NCBI GenBank assembly: GCA_963837025.1
Contig: CAWILT010000001.1
Coordinates: 868,001 to 932,000, forward strand
Length of the DNA: 64,000 bases
Reading direction: 5' to 3'
From: JALZUV01 sp963837025
Lineage (GTDB): Bacteria > Pseudomonadota > Alphaproteobacteria > Rickettsiales > JALZUV01
Below are positions 25,301-33,413 of the stretch, in pieces; the first letter of the stretch is position 1, and each line of letters opens with the position of its first letter. Both the position numbers and the translations under genes were made by a program. The notes beneath the pieces are model-generated. The model was given only the letters and a program-made list of their open reading frames with translations. It searched no databases and was not told where the DNA came from.

Positions 25301-25748
25301 CGCGGGCAAGTTCCATCAATGCCTCATAGATCGCGGACTTCAAGAACCGCTCGATCTCGGCGGGTTCTTTGAGTGATACAATCTGAAAGGCGGATTTACT
25401 GGGGATCGCAAGCAGGCGCATCCGGCAGGATGACACATGCTGCATCCAGTCATGTTCTATGGTTTCAATCGGCATAAGCTGGCCGCGCATCTCTGCCACT
25501 TCCAACTCGGTTTTATCTGCCTGTGCCTTAATCAATCGGGCGCGTTCATGGTGCGTATCGTGCGTGGTATCGCCATTGCCATAGGCACGTTCCTGCAAAT
25601 ATCGCACATAATGCTGTACGCAGCGCACCAGATCGTATTTGCCTTTGTCGGCTTTGGGAATGATGCCATCCCGCGCCAGTTGCTGCACGCGCCGTTCGGT
25701 CAGGTTCAAAAACCGCGCAATCACGGCGACTTTTTGTAAAAGCTGCAT
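25158..25748 (-). CDS. Phage terminase small subunit (Nu1-like)
   Basis: 196 residues. The N-terminal winged helix (VIARFLNLTERRVQQLARDG) is followed by a long helix (ERARLIKAQADKTELEVAEM) as in lambda Nu1. The C-terminal tail is basic and low-complexity (RRAPKTKPGSKRRTRKVAD) and overlaps the start of the large subunit. It would bind the packaging start site on phage DNA. Confidence 0.85.
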   Translation of the reverse strand: MQLLQKVAVIARFLNLTERRVQQLARDGIIPKADKGKYDLVRCVQHYVRYLQERAYGNGDTTHDTHHERARLIKAQADKTELEVAEMRGQLMPIETIEHDWMQHVSSCRMRLLAIPSKSAFQIVSLKEPAEIERFLKSAIYEALMELARDDDDLPEAEAENPPSVDAAAGTDRKPVDRRAPKTKPGSKRRTRKVAD

Positions 25749-25800
25749 AATGGATTCCTGTCACACAATTAGAGGGTGAGGCAGAATCCAGAATATTCTC

Positions 25801-26505
25801 TTAGTTGGCTAAGAAAACGTTTGAGCGATGGAATAACATATAAACTTCATGCCTCTGGTCTAACTTAACGCTTAAATTAGAAGTAATGCCTAGCTGTTGT
25901 GCATTCTGAAAGATTGAAGAGATCCTAATTCTCCCGGATTCATCAAAGGTGATTAACCCGCTATCAAAAGCGGCATCTAGGTTTGGCAGAAGCAAAAGGC
26001 CATTATAAACATCAAGCCTCTCTTCATTTGAAGAGTCACTCCAAGGCTTAATATGAGATGCAACAAGTAGCCTGGAATCTTTATAACCAGTAACAGCACA
26101 GCCCCTCCAATATTCCATGAGTTTTTTTCGAAACATCCCTTGACCTATTCTTGTTTGGACAAGTCTTAACTTAGAAGTTTCGTCTAACGTGTTATCTGAA
26201 AGAAGTTGCTGAATATCACTCTCAACAACAGTTTCAACGTGATGCTCTAAAAATTCTAAATATTTATTTAGTGCCGCATTATACATGCCATGGCCACGGT
26301 TATTTCGCTCCAAATAGATGTCGAGGTGACGGATTTTTTCTGCAACTTTATCGAATTCTGCCTTGATATTAAATGCAGATAGATTGCGTTCAGTAATACC
26401 AGCGTCATTCGCCCAATCCGTTAGGGTTCCTTCAATGGCCTTACTATATTTTAAAGCAGAAGATTGTGATAATTTATTCTGCAACATCCAATCAAGAAAT
26501 CTCAT
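25801..26505 (-). CDS. HNH endonuclease (HNH_2 type)
   Basis: 234 residues. The C-terminal HNH_2 domain has CAVTGYKDSRLLVASHIKPW, then NGLLLLPNLDAAFDSGLI, typical of HNH restriction-type nucleases. The N-terminal ~130 residues are helical (HLDIYLERNNRGHGMYNAAL) and probably bind DNA or regulate it. The gene is more AT-rich than its phage neighbours. It lies between the methyltransferase cassette (46-base gap) and terS. It could serve packaging, as HNH proteins beside terminases do, or be a restriction enzyme paired with the nearby methyltransferases. Confidence 0.82.
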   Translation of the reverse strand: MRFLDWMLQNKLSQSSALKYSKAIEGTLTDWANDAGITERNLSAFNIKAEFDKVAEKIRHLDIYLERNNRGHGMYNAALNKYLEFLEHHVETVVESDIQQLLSDNTLDETSKLRLVQTRIGQGMFRKKLMEYWRGCAVTGYKDSRLLVASHIKPWSDSSNEERLDVYNGLLLLPNLDAAFDSGLITFDESGRIRISSIFQNAQQLGITSNLSVKLDQRHEVYMLFHRSNVFLAN

Positions 26506-26551
26506 CTAAGTAACCTGTATAATCTAGAAAGTTTCCGCTCAGAGTAATATA

Positions 26552-27229
26552 TTACGAAGTAATTATCCACCCCGCAAACTCTCCAAATCGAAACCATTGC
26601 ACTGCATTTTCTCCGAGTAATGCGGGGTCTAGCGGGCGCTGTACCCCACCGAGGGACAATTCCTTGGCGATGATATGTTCTGGCAATACGCCAGCGGCGA
26701 CTTTGCCCGCCAGCGTCAGCCGCCATAGAACCGTTGCCTGATAGCCGGTTGCGGCCTCGCATTTATCGACAATCACAATCGCGCCACCGGGTTTAAGTGC
26801 CGCCTTTAGTTTGGCGATGAAGGCCTGACGCTCATGCACCGGCATGAACATCAGCACTAAATAACAAATAGCGACATCAAACGGCTCGAAATGGTAGCGG
26901 CACGCATCCATCTGCACGAGGTTTTCCTTGCCGGGTCCCGCATACTCGGCGCACATCTGTGCGCTCGGCTCAATCGGGATCAGCTTGGCTTGCCGCTGGG
27001 TGAGCGCAGGCACCAGCGCCGCGCCGATATTGCCAGTGGATGCGCCAATATCATAGACCAGCCCATTTTGCGGAATGTAATGGCGGGCGATATGCACCAC
27101 CGCGCCAGTGACAAGATCATACCATGGCAGTTGCTCGCGCACATGCTGGTTAAAACTACTGGCAACACTGGCATTCTCAAACGTCCATTCCTTGGGGATG
27201 TCCATCAGGGTTTCGGAAGTGTTGTCCAT
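26552..27229 (-). CDS. Class I SAM-dependent methyltransferase
   Basis: 225 residues. Motif I VYDIGASTGNIG (58-69), the acidic end of strand 2 in LIPIEPSAQM, and LKPGGAIVIVDK in the post-motif region define a Rossmann methyltransferase. Its layout resembles CmoA-like small-molecule or tRNA enzymes more than NPPY-type DNA methylases. The substrate is unknown. It overlaps the HAD gene by 25 bases and is last in a four-gene cassette with two ParB-domain proteins. Confidence 0.82.
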   Translation of the reverse strand: MDNTSETLMDIPKEWTFENASVASSFNQHVREQLPWYDLVTGAVVHIARHYIPQNGLVYDIGASTGNIGAALVPALTQRQAKLIPIEPSAQMCAEYAGPGKENLVQMDACRYHFEPFDVAICYLVLMFMPVHERQAFIAKLKAALKPGGAIVIVDKCEAATGYQATVLWRLTLAGKVAAGVLPEHIIAKELSLGGVQRPLDPALLGENAVQWFRFGEFAGWIITS

Positions 27230-27627
27230 GTTTCATTCTCAAATACTTTAATCGAAGGGATGCCAAACTCGGCATACATGCTTTGTGTTTTCGGGTTACT
27301 TTCAATCGCCAGATACTGCTCGCCGTTGCTGCCATGCTCCGGGAACACCAACTGCTCCAGCATGATGCGTTTGGCAATATGCGGCGGTTTGAAATAGCGG
27401 CTAAAATGTGCCTGCTGCGGAATCCATCCCGCCTTGAAATACAAGCTATCCAGCGTGGCCTGTTTGTGTTTCTCAGGCCGCGCCGTCATCAGAATTGTGT
27501 GATAGGGTGCGACCAGACTCACCAGCCAGTTGCGATATTCCTCATGCTGTATTTGCAGGGCAAAGGGTTTGTGCTTTTCGTGGCTGTTGGCAACCAGCGT
27601 ATAATTTAGATCAAGTAGAATGATCAT
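27205..27627 (-). CDS. HAD-fold protein with altered motif I
   Basis: 140 residues. Motif I is DLNYTL (Asp6, Asn8), where phosphatases have D-x-D. Thr48 lies in LMTARPEKH (motif II), and IESNPKTQSMYAEFGI near 109-123 corresponds to motif IV and its helix. Replacement of the second Asp argues against an ordinary phosphatase mechanism. It could be a polynucleotide-end processing or binding protein. It overlaps its neighbours on both sides (4 bases with the ParB/methyltransferase gene), so it is translationally coupled. Confidence 0.7.
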   Translation of the reverse strand: MIILLDLNYTLVANSHEKHKPFALQIQHEEYRNWLVSLVAPYHTILMTARPEKHKQATLDSLYFKAGWIPQQAHFSRYFKPPHIAKRIMLEQLVFPEHGSNGEQYLAIESNPKTQSMYAEFGIPSIKVFENETWTTLPKP

Positions 27628-29138
27628 AGCTTTATTCCTAACCGGTTGGAAAAGGCCTGTTTTGCTTGATCGACCAGTCCCATCCGCGTGCCATCAGGAT
27701 AGGGTAAATCGAACTCAAATTCGAGCGCTGCTTTTAGTCTTTTCGCTTTTATTTTCTTTGGCTTAGCACAGACCGCCTGCACATTCTGATTGCACTCATC
27801 CACACGCACCATTTCAAAGAATTCCTTGAACAGATCGTAGAACTCTTTTTGGCTATGATACTTCTGCACCTTCGGCGAAGTGGCAATATCACCCAGCGTG
27901 ATCCCATCCTCATAATCCAGTTGAAACAACACACCGCTGGACTGCCGCTCATTCAGGGAATGATAGCCATTGAGCTGCTTAATGTTGATGTGGTTGCTGG
28001 CTGATGCCACCGCATAAAGCCGCGTCTGCTCATGTGCCAGCGCCGCACAGATGCAGACAATATGCTCACGATCCGCTTTGAACGGCACGCTGTTCAGCAC
28101 GCTGGAGATAAAGATCGAGGTGTATTGCAGTTTGTCCGTACCAATCGCATGCAGGAATTCCTGCGTCAGGGCAATACTGTCTTCCTTGTTGATCTCATTG
28201 CTTTCGCCCACGCGGTACGGCTCAAAAGGCGTGACGGTAATGCCTAATTTCCGCAGGATGCGGGTTTCATGCAAATGGCCTGCGCCGAAATCCAGCACAC
28301 AGCGCCCAAACTTACCAATCCAGCGATCCCGATTCTCCGGCTGCGTCATATCAAAACTTTTCGCCGTCGCATCACCCGCCACCGCAAAGATGAACCCACG
28401 CCCCAGATTATTACGCACCTGACGTAAACGCCGGAACGAATTATGGCGCAGCAAATCCTCATAGCGCCGGTGAATGTCGAAATCCATCGACAGGTAATTG
28501 AGCATCGCCTCGGCAAGCAGGCCTTCGGCGTCACTGACAAACACCACCGGAATCTGTTCTTCACCCAGTTCGGCACAATGCTGCAATCGGCCAATGCCAT
28601 TGACCACGCGGTAATCTTTTGTCGCCACCACCGGCATAGTGATGCCGCGTCGCTTGAGTGTCTTAGATAGATTCAGCGCGTAATTTTTCCAGCGCCCCTG
28701 ATTGGCTTTCAGAAACGGCGCAATCGGGTGCAGTTTCACATTCATGCACGGGTAGAATTCTGGCGTATCCACCGCTTTGTCTGAAGCAGCTTCGGCCAGC
28801 TTGATCACATCTGCCGCTTGCAGCTGCTCGTTGATCTTCGCCACTGTGTCGCTTTGCCCAAAATCATTAGTGGCGCGGTTAAACACTACGTTGACGCCTT
28901 TACGCTCCGCCAAATTCATCGGGCGGGTGGTAAATAGCGGAACTTGGCTTGCACCCATGCGGCACGCCACATGATGGCGCTGATGGCCGGAGATAATTTC
29001 CCCGTCCGGCGTCGCATAGAGTGGCAGCAGGAAACCCAGCTTGCGCAGTGACAACTCAATCAAGTCCAGCCGCGCCGGATCAGCCACGCGCGGGTTATAG
29101 GTCGAGGGCGCAATGTCCGTTACATTTACCAGTTTCAT
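27624..29138 (-). CDS. ParB-domain and methyltransferase-like fusion protein
   Basis: 504 residues. An N-terminal ParB/Srx-like domain contains GEIISGHQRHHVACRMGA (46-63, GHQR in place of GERR). A second ParB-like segment lies near 175-200 (YRVVNGIGRLQHCAELG). From about 278 a SAM-binding-like core follows (RCVLDFGAGHLHETRILRKL, acidic Glu306). The C-terminal ~150 residues are unassigned. ParB/Srx domains bind or hydrolyse nucleotides, and phage versions often accompany DNA-modifying enzymes. I infer nucleic-acid or nucleotide modification. Its start overlaps the upstream ParB gene (ATGA) and its end the HAD gene. Confidence 0.75.
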   Translation of the reverse strand: MKLVNVTDIAPSTYNPRVADPARLDLIELSLRKLGFLLPLYATPDGEIISGHQRHHVACRMGASQVPLFTTRPMNLAERKGVNVVFNRATNDFGQSDTVAKINEQLQAADVIKLAEAASDKAVDTPEFYPCMNVKLHPIAPFLKANQGRWKNYALNLSKTLKRRGITMPVVATKDYRVVNGIGRLQHCAELGEEQIPVVFVSDAEGLLAEAMLNYLSMDFDIHRRYEDLLRHNSFRRLRQVRNNLGRGFIFAVAGDATAKSFDMTQPENRDRWIGKFGRCVLDFGAGHLHETRILRKLGITVTPFEPYRVGESNEINKEDSIALTQEFLHAIGTDKLQYTSIFISSVLNSVPFKADREHIVCICAALAHEQTRLYAVASASNHINIKQLNGYHSLNERQSSGVLFQLDYEDGITLGDIATSPKVQKYHSQKEFYDLFKEFFEMVRVDECNQNVQAVCAKPKKIKAKRLKAALEFEFDLPYPDGTRMGLVDQAKQAFSNRLGIKL

Positions 29139-29725
29139 AATCCTAACCTGCGTTTAAGTTCTGCGATCACTTCTTTTTTCTCGAAGCCCACTTCCTGCTT
29201 CATGGCCTCCAGCCATTCCAGATATTGCTCGCGGGGGATGGGGAATGTGTAGGCACCAATGCGGGCGGTGGTATCCGCTTCCTCGATGTCGTCATCTTCA
29301 TCGTCGCCAAACCCATCGGCCAGCTCATCCAGCGATGCCTGAATCTCTTTGAGTTCTTCGGCGTTAAATCCCAGCAGATCCGCATCAAACGCTGTATCAT
29401 TCAACTCGGTGATCTCTAATTGCAGCAGTGCTTTGTCCCATTCCGATTCTTCGCCGACGCGATTATCGGTGATCCGATACGCCTTGATCTGCTCGGCCTT
29501 TAATTCCGTGGCCACATGTACCGGCACCTTTTTGAGCCCCAGCCGCTTGGCTGCCTCATAGCGTACATGCCCAACAACAATCACCATCTCCTTGTCGGTG
29601 ACAATCGGCTGGCGGAAGCCAAACTCCTTGATCGACGCCGCGACTTTCTCAATCGCATGGGCATTGATCCGTGGATTCCGCGCATAGGGAATCACCTGAT
29701 CTATCGCAACCAGTTCTACTTTCAT
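29135..29725 (-). CDS. ParB-like N-terminal domain protein
   Basis: About 196 residues from the ATG at 29725 (AGGAG eight bases upstream); a longer frame begins at 29758. The ParB/RepB/Spo0J N-terminal fold runs through residues 1-100: AIDQVIPYARNPRINAHAIE, then VIVVGHVRYEAAKRLGLKKV with the nucleotide-binding GH-x-R motif. An acidic linker (DEDDDIEEAD) and a C-terminal helix follow. Proteins of this kind are common upstream of phage terminases, beside DNA methylases. It is first in the four-gene cassette. Confidence 0.85.
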   Translation of the reverse strand: MKVELVAIDQVIPYARNPRINAHAIEKVAASIKEFGFRQPIVTDKEMVIVVGHVRYEAAKRLGLKKVPVHVATELKAEQIKAYRITDNRVGEESEWDKALLQLEITELNDTAFDADLLGFNAEELKEIQASLDELADGFGDDEDDDIEEADTTARIGAYTFPIPREQYLEWLEAMKQEVGFEKKEVIAELKRRLGL

Positions 29726-30015
29726 TTTAAGCACTCCTAATGGTGGGGCATTTCGCACCCCATTTCGTTTTTTGATTTTGGGTTATCGTTATTTCTCAGT
29801 TGGATACGCTGAAAAAAACGAAACGAAATCGACTTTCTGAAGCTGGCGCTGGAGAAATCCCGCGCTCGCTGCGTACCCGTAAGGGGGTGCCGTGGAAGGA
29901 CCCGACGCCCACCCATCACTCAACCAACTGAAAAACATATCAAAACAGCGTTGATTGCAGCTGCACGCCTGTTATCCAATAGAAGGTTTAACCCGAACAA
30001 AAGAGGCAAAACACT
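29726..30015. other. Non-coding region between divergent ParB and DUF3768 genes
   Basis: This 290-base gap holds the promoters of both divergent genes. I see a long-range imperfect inverted repeat, TTCTCAGTTGG (near 29793) and CCAACTGAAA (near 29925), flanking a G+C-rich stretch (about 29838-29918) inside AT-rich DNA. A small structured RNA or a packaging-related site is possible. Nothing more specific can be supported. Confidence 0.35.
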
Positions 30016-30381
30016 ATGGAAAACACGCATGTTACCCACGAAAACAACACTAAAACTGATCAAACGCGCACCATCGCGGCATTAAACGACCGCCTGAGAC
30101 AAACCTACTGGGGCGGCAAGGTCATGACCACTTGCGGCGTCAATGCACTGCCCGAAGAGTTGCAGCTGCAAGCCTTCCGCGCCGTATCTGATTTTGACGA
30201 ATTCACCAAGGACAACGATCCGCATGGTGAGCATGACTTCGGCAAGGTGGTCGTGGCAGGCCACGCTTTCTTCTGGAAGATCGACTATTATGACGCCCGT
30301 ATGGAATACGGCTCAGAAGACCCCACCAACCCCGACGTCACCACCCGCGTGCTGACCATCATGCTAACCCACGAATACTAA
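30016..30381 (+). CDS. DUF3768 family protein
   Basis: 121 residues. IAALNDRLRQTYWGGKVMTT, then DNDPHGEHDFGKVV and FFWKIDYYDARMEYGSEDP are the DUF3768 pattern found in alphaproteobacterial plasmids, prophages and conjugative elements. Function unknown; it is often associated with mobile DNA. It is the only plus-strand gene in this part of the element and its stop overlaps that of the gpZ-like gene by 4 bases. Confidence 0.85.
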   Translation: MENTHVTHENNTKTDQTRTIAALNDRLRQTYWGGKVMTTCGVNALPEELQLQAFRAVSDFDEFTKDNDPHGEHDFGKVVVAGHAFFWKIDYYDARMEYGSEDPTNPDVTTRVLTIMLTHEY

Positions 30382-30959
30382 CGCCTGATCCGCGAGATAT
30401 AATAGGCGAGGTTCTGCATAAACTCCTTCGGCAGGCGCTCCTGTACCTTGCGTTCCATCACACTCGCATTTTCCCGTTGCCTGAATAGCTGCATAATACC
30501 GGGACCAAATAGTTGCTTCAGTGGCAACCGCTTTCCTGATTTCCTGACATAGACCGTAGTTTTGTTCGATCCCTTTTTCTGGGGAGCGATGAACGCGCCA
30601 CGATAGGTTTTTGTCTTTCCCCATGCCTTGGCCTTCACGGGACCACGCTTGCCACCGGGTTGTTGCGTCGGCTTTTTTGAGCCCACCACAAATTCGATTA
30701 ACCGCAACGGACGATCACTTGCTACCAGCGCCGCCCACAAGCGCCGCACAGTAGATTTACGGGTTTCGATACGCCGCTTTACCCCAGCTTGCCTGCCGCC
30801 CATCTGCGGGGCTATATGGCGGGCGCTTGCTGCCTTGGCACTTTCGGCCACGCGGTTTAACGTGCGCACCGTTGCTTGCGGCACCGCCTGCTTCTGAAGC
30901 GCGTTCAACCCACGCCGCAGCGACTTCAAGTCGCGCTCGACTGAAATATTAGTAGGCAT
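30378..30959 (-). CDS. gpZ-like minor tail protein
   Basis: 193 residues, strongly basic. An N-terminal helical region (LKSLRRGLNALQKQAVPQAT, then VRTLNRVAESAKAASARH) and a basic middle match the prophage minor tail protein Z family. In lambda-like phages gpZ acts at the head-tail junction. Here it is separated from other tail genes by terminase and the ParB cassette and is the only remnant of that region, consistent with rearrangement or deletion. Confidence 0.75.
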   Translation of the reverse strand: MPTNISVERDLKSLRRGLNALQKQAVPQATVRTLNRVAESAKAASARHIAPQMGGRQAGVKRRIETRKSTVRRLWAALVASDRPLRLIEFVVGSKKPTQQPGGKRGPVKAKAWGKTKTYRGAFIAPQKKGSNKTTVYVRKSGKRLPLKQLFGPGIMQLFRQRENASVMERKVQERLPKEFMQNLAYYISRIRR

Positions 30960-30972
30960 AATGATTTCCTGA

Positions 30973-31362
30973 TTACAAGCCGATTGCCTTCAGCCAAGCC
31001 TTATGTAAGGCTTCTTCTTTGCATTGAAGGCGCTCTCCAACAGTGCGAAACTCTAAAAGCTCTCTAAAAAGGGTTTGCTCCATTTCAAAAGCCATCGTTT
31101 CATTTTCCCATGACTGTGTTCTAAACAATTCCCATTTTTCGTCAGTTATCTCATAAGGAATGTGTTTGTTAATATCTGATTGGCGTTGCTTTACATCAAT
31201 GGTGTGCCCGACTTTCCAACAATCGGATTTTCCATATCGCATTGCATAAGTGACACTTTTTCTTCCCAACTCTCGAACAACATTACCTGACCACGCAGAA
31301 GGAGTGACGCCGCGAGTGGGTTGCAGGGGTATGCTAAACGCATTTAAATTGGCGCAGGACAA
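30973..31362 (-). CDS. T5orf172/GIY-YIG-type nuclease domain protein, probably truncated
   Basis: 129-residue frame whose residues from about 40 on match the T5orf172/MUG113 GIY-YIG-like domain (VTYAMRYGKSDCWKVGHT, then DVKQRQSDINKHIPYEIT). The recognisable part seems to begin near VTPSAWSGNVVRELGRKS. The first ~17 residues come from sequence next to the sbcC junction, so the natural N-terminus is probably lost and activity is doubtful. It lies 13 bases upstream of the gpZ-like gene. Confidence 0.65.
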   Translation of the reverse strand: MSCANLNAFSIPLQPTRGVTPSAWSGNVVRELGRKSVTYAMRYGKSDCWKVGHTIDVKQRQSDINKHIPYEITDEKWELFRTQSWENETMAFEMEQTLFRELLEFRTVGERLQCKEEALHKAWLKAIGL

Positions 31363-32071
31363 TTCTAAGCAAGCTCAAGATATAGCCTTGTCTAGCGCGA
31401 AAGAATTTGAAAGCGCTGAAAAATTTGTTAACGAAGCAAAATCTACCTTGCAGCATGCCGCGAAAACTTTTTCAGATCGCCTGCAACAGCAGGGGTTATC
31501 AATCGAGGGATTTGAAGCACAAAAGGAGCATATTGACCAAATTGATGCGATGAATAGCAAAATCAGCAGTTTTAAAGAACAATTAGCCGTTGTCCAAGAC
31601 CGTGCAAAAATAACCGCTGAGGCCATTGAAGGAAAACTCCGTCCAAACCTAGCGGTTTTCCGTCAAGCTAGCCTTGACGCTGAATCCGTTCGCGCTACTG
31701 AAACTGAGAATGCTGCTACGCTCAAAGCTCGCGCGCTTCACCTTGAAACTTTGCTTGAGTCTATTTCAACTGAGATGGCACATATCGAAAAAATCGAACA
31801 GGAAACTGCTGAGCTACGTGAGCTTGCAGCGCTGGTTAATGCTAATAATTCAGCTCAGCTTGATTTGGAAACTTTCGCCATAGGAGCAATGTTTGATCAA
31901 GTTCTTTATGCTGCCAATCTACGCCTCCAACCCATGACGATCGGACGCTATAGTCTGCAGCGCGAACTTGAAGGTAAAGGCCGCGCTCGTCGCGGACTAG
32001 GTATTACTGTTTATGATATTCATACAGATAAAACGCGGGCGCCCTCGACACTCTCTGGGGGAGAGACCTTT
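31330..32071 (+). pseudogene. sbcC: SbcC (exonuclease SbcCD ATPase) internal fragment
   Basis: The plus-strand frame from about 31330 is a long coiled coil (SSAKEFESAEKFVNEAKSTL) followed by the C-terminal SMC-like lobe of SbcC (FDQVLYAANLRLQPMTIGRY, then LGITVYDIHTDKTRAPSTLS). It stops in the middle of the ABC signature (SGGETF), where the sequence switches to the reversed sbcD fragment. The N-terminal Walker A half and the Walker B end are absent. Non-functional. Confidence 0.85.
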
Positions 32072-32359
32072 AAGCGCCATAGAGTCTAGTCTGTCGCCTG
32101 AATCATGATTGCCAGCAATTATGATGATTGCGGCGGTGGTATTTGAAACGACACGCCTTATGAAATCGTTAAACTGGCGCACAGCGCTAGCTGGCGGTGA
32201 GGCGCGGTCATAAATATCTCCCGCAATGATGAGAGCATCAGGAGTATGAGTCACCAAGGCTGTATAAACCTGATCGAGAATGGCCGCATGATCATTTTCC
32301 AATGACTGTCCGTGAAATTGACGACCTAGATGCCAGTCACTGGTGTGTAAAATCTTCAT
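32071..32359 (-). pseudogene. sbcD: SbcD nuclease N-terminal fragment
   Basis: It begins normally with MKILHTSDWHLGRQFHGQSL, then DALIIAGDIYDRASPPASAV and IIAGNHDSGDRL, the metallophosphoesterase motifs of SbcD/Mre11. After about 95 residues the homology ends at DSMAL and the frame runs into antisense sbcC. SbcD and SbcC normally lie in tandem on one strand. Here the two pieces face each other, so an inversion plus deletion joined them. The product would lack the last nuclease motifs. Confidence 0.87.
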
Positions 32360-32432
32360 TATTTATCCATCTATTTTTTATACGTATAATTTTTATATAG
32401 ACACTAGCTATTGTGTCAACTAGAAAAATGAT

Positions 32433-33236
32433 ATGATTTTTGATGACCTAAAATACGCACAGCGTGAGCGCTTAATCTATTTAGATAAGTGTTTCGCTTG
32501 GCGAGGTATGGCGAACCGCAGTGACTTGATAGATCGGTTTAGTGTTTCTAACGCGCAAGCGGCGCTTGATTTTAAGGCATACCTTGAGCGTGCAACGCAA
32601 ACCCCTCCCGTATATGACGGCGGCCGGAAAACGTACTTAGCAGCCGATAAACACGAAAGTCTGTTCCCAGATAAGCTGTATGAGGATTGGGAAGGTATAG
32701 TTTCGGAAGGCTCAGCAGCGCATTTTGACAAACTGCCACAGCTTAACCGTCATTCAGATGCTAGCACCGTCTCAAAACTATATCGCGCAATAGAAGACAA
32801 TCAGGTCATTGAAATTCAGTATATTTCTATGACAACAGGTAGTGCAGAAAACCAATTGATTGCGCCTACAGGTTTTGCCTCTGACGGAGACCGTACTCAT
32901 TTACGCGCATACAGTTATAAGCATAAGGAGTATCGCGACTATATACCAATCAGAATCAGTAGAACCAGCAGTTTCAAAACCCAGCCTGTACGAATCGATT
33001 TGCCTATTGATATTGAATGGAACACGATTGTGCGCATTCATCTTGTGCCCAAAAAAGGATTGTCTGAACTTCAAACTAAAGCAGTTAGAAAAGAATATGG
33101 GTTCACCGGAGAAACGCTTTGTGTAGAAACCCGCATGGCTCTGGCGTTTTATGCTGAAAGGCGGTGGGGTTTAGATCAAAGAAATGCCAGATTAGAAAAA
33201 CGGTTAATAGAAAAAATAATTGATGCTTCGGCATGA
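32433..33236 (+). CDS. WYL-domain transcriptional regulator (BrxR/CapW-like)
   Basis: 267 residues: an N-terminal winged helix (RERLIYLDKCFAWRGMANRS, then DLIDRFSVSNAQAALDFKAY), a WYL domain from about 115 (LYRAIEDNQVIEIQYISMTT) with the ligand-binding RISRTSSF segment, and a C-terminal WCX-like part. This is the BrxR/CapW architecture of regulators that repress defence operons. It is divergent from the sbcD fragment (74-base gap), so it probably regulated that operon. The regulator itself seems intact. Confidence 0.85.
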   Translation: MIFDDLKYAQRERLIYLDKCFAWRGMANRSDLIDRFSVSNAQAALDFKAYLERATQTPPVYDGGRKTYLAADKHESLFPDKLYEDWEGIVSEGSAAHFDKLPQLNRHSDASTVSKLYRAIEDNQVIEIQYISMTTGSAENQLIAPTGFASDGDRTHLRAYSYKHKEYRDYIPIRISRTSSFKTQPVRIDLPIDIEWNTIVRIHLVPKKGLSELQTKAVRKEYGFTGETLCVETRMALAFYAERRWGLDQRNARLEKRLIEKIIDASA

Positions 33237-33297
33237 GGTGATTCTAATAACTTTTATATTGATTATCCGCATCTTTCGTTGCCAATTGCGCTTGAAT

Positions 33298-33405
33298 TTA
33301 TTTGCGGGCATATGCAATCAGTGGGGCAGCTAAAGAGTCTTTAAGTGATGATGTAAGCTCAATTGGATGTGAGCATTCGGGGCAAGTAATGGTGGGTTCA
33401 GTCAT
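33298..33405 (-). pseudogene. N-terminal fragment of a DUF2130 protein
   Basis: A 35-codon frame from ATG 33405 to TAA 33298: MTEPTITCPECSHPIELTSS, then LKDSLAAPLIAYARK. This is the zinc-ribbon start typical of DUF2130 proteins (MTEPTITCPxC...IxLTESLAAPLI), which are normally several hundred residues. Everything after the first ~35 residues is missing. It lies 8 bases after rhuM on the same strand. Too short to be functional in the usual way. Confidence 0.7.
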
Positions 33406-33413
33406 AATCCGCT

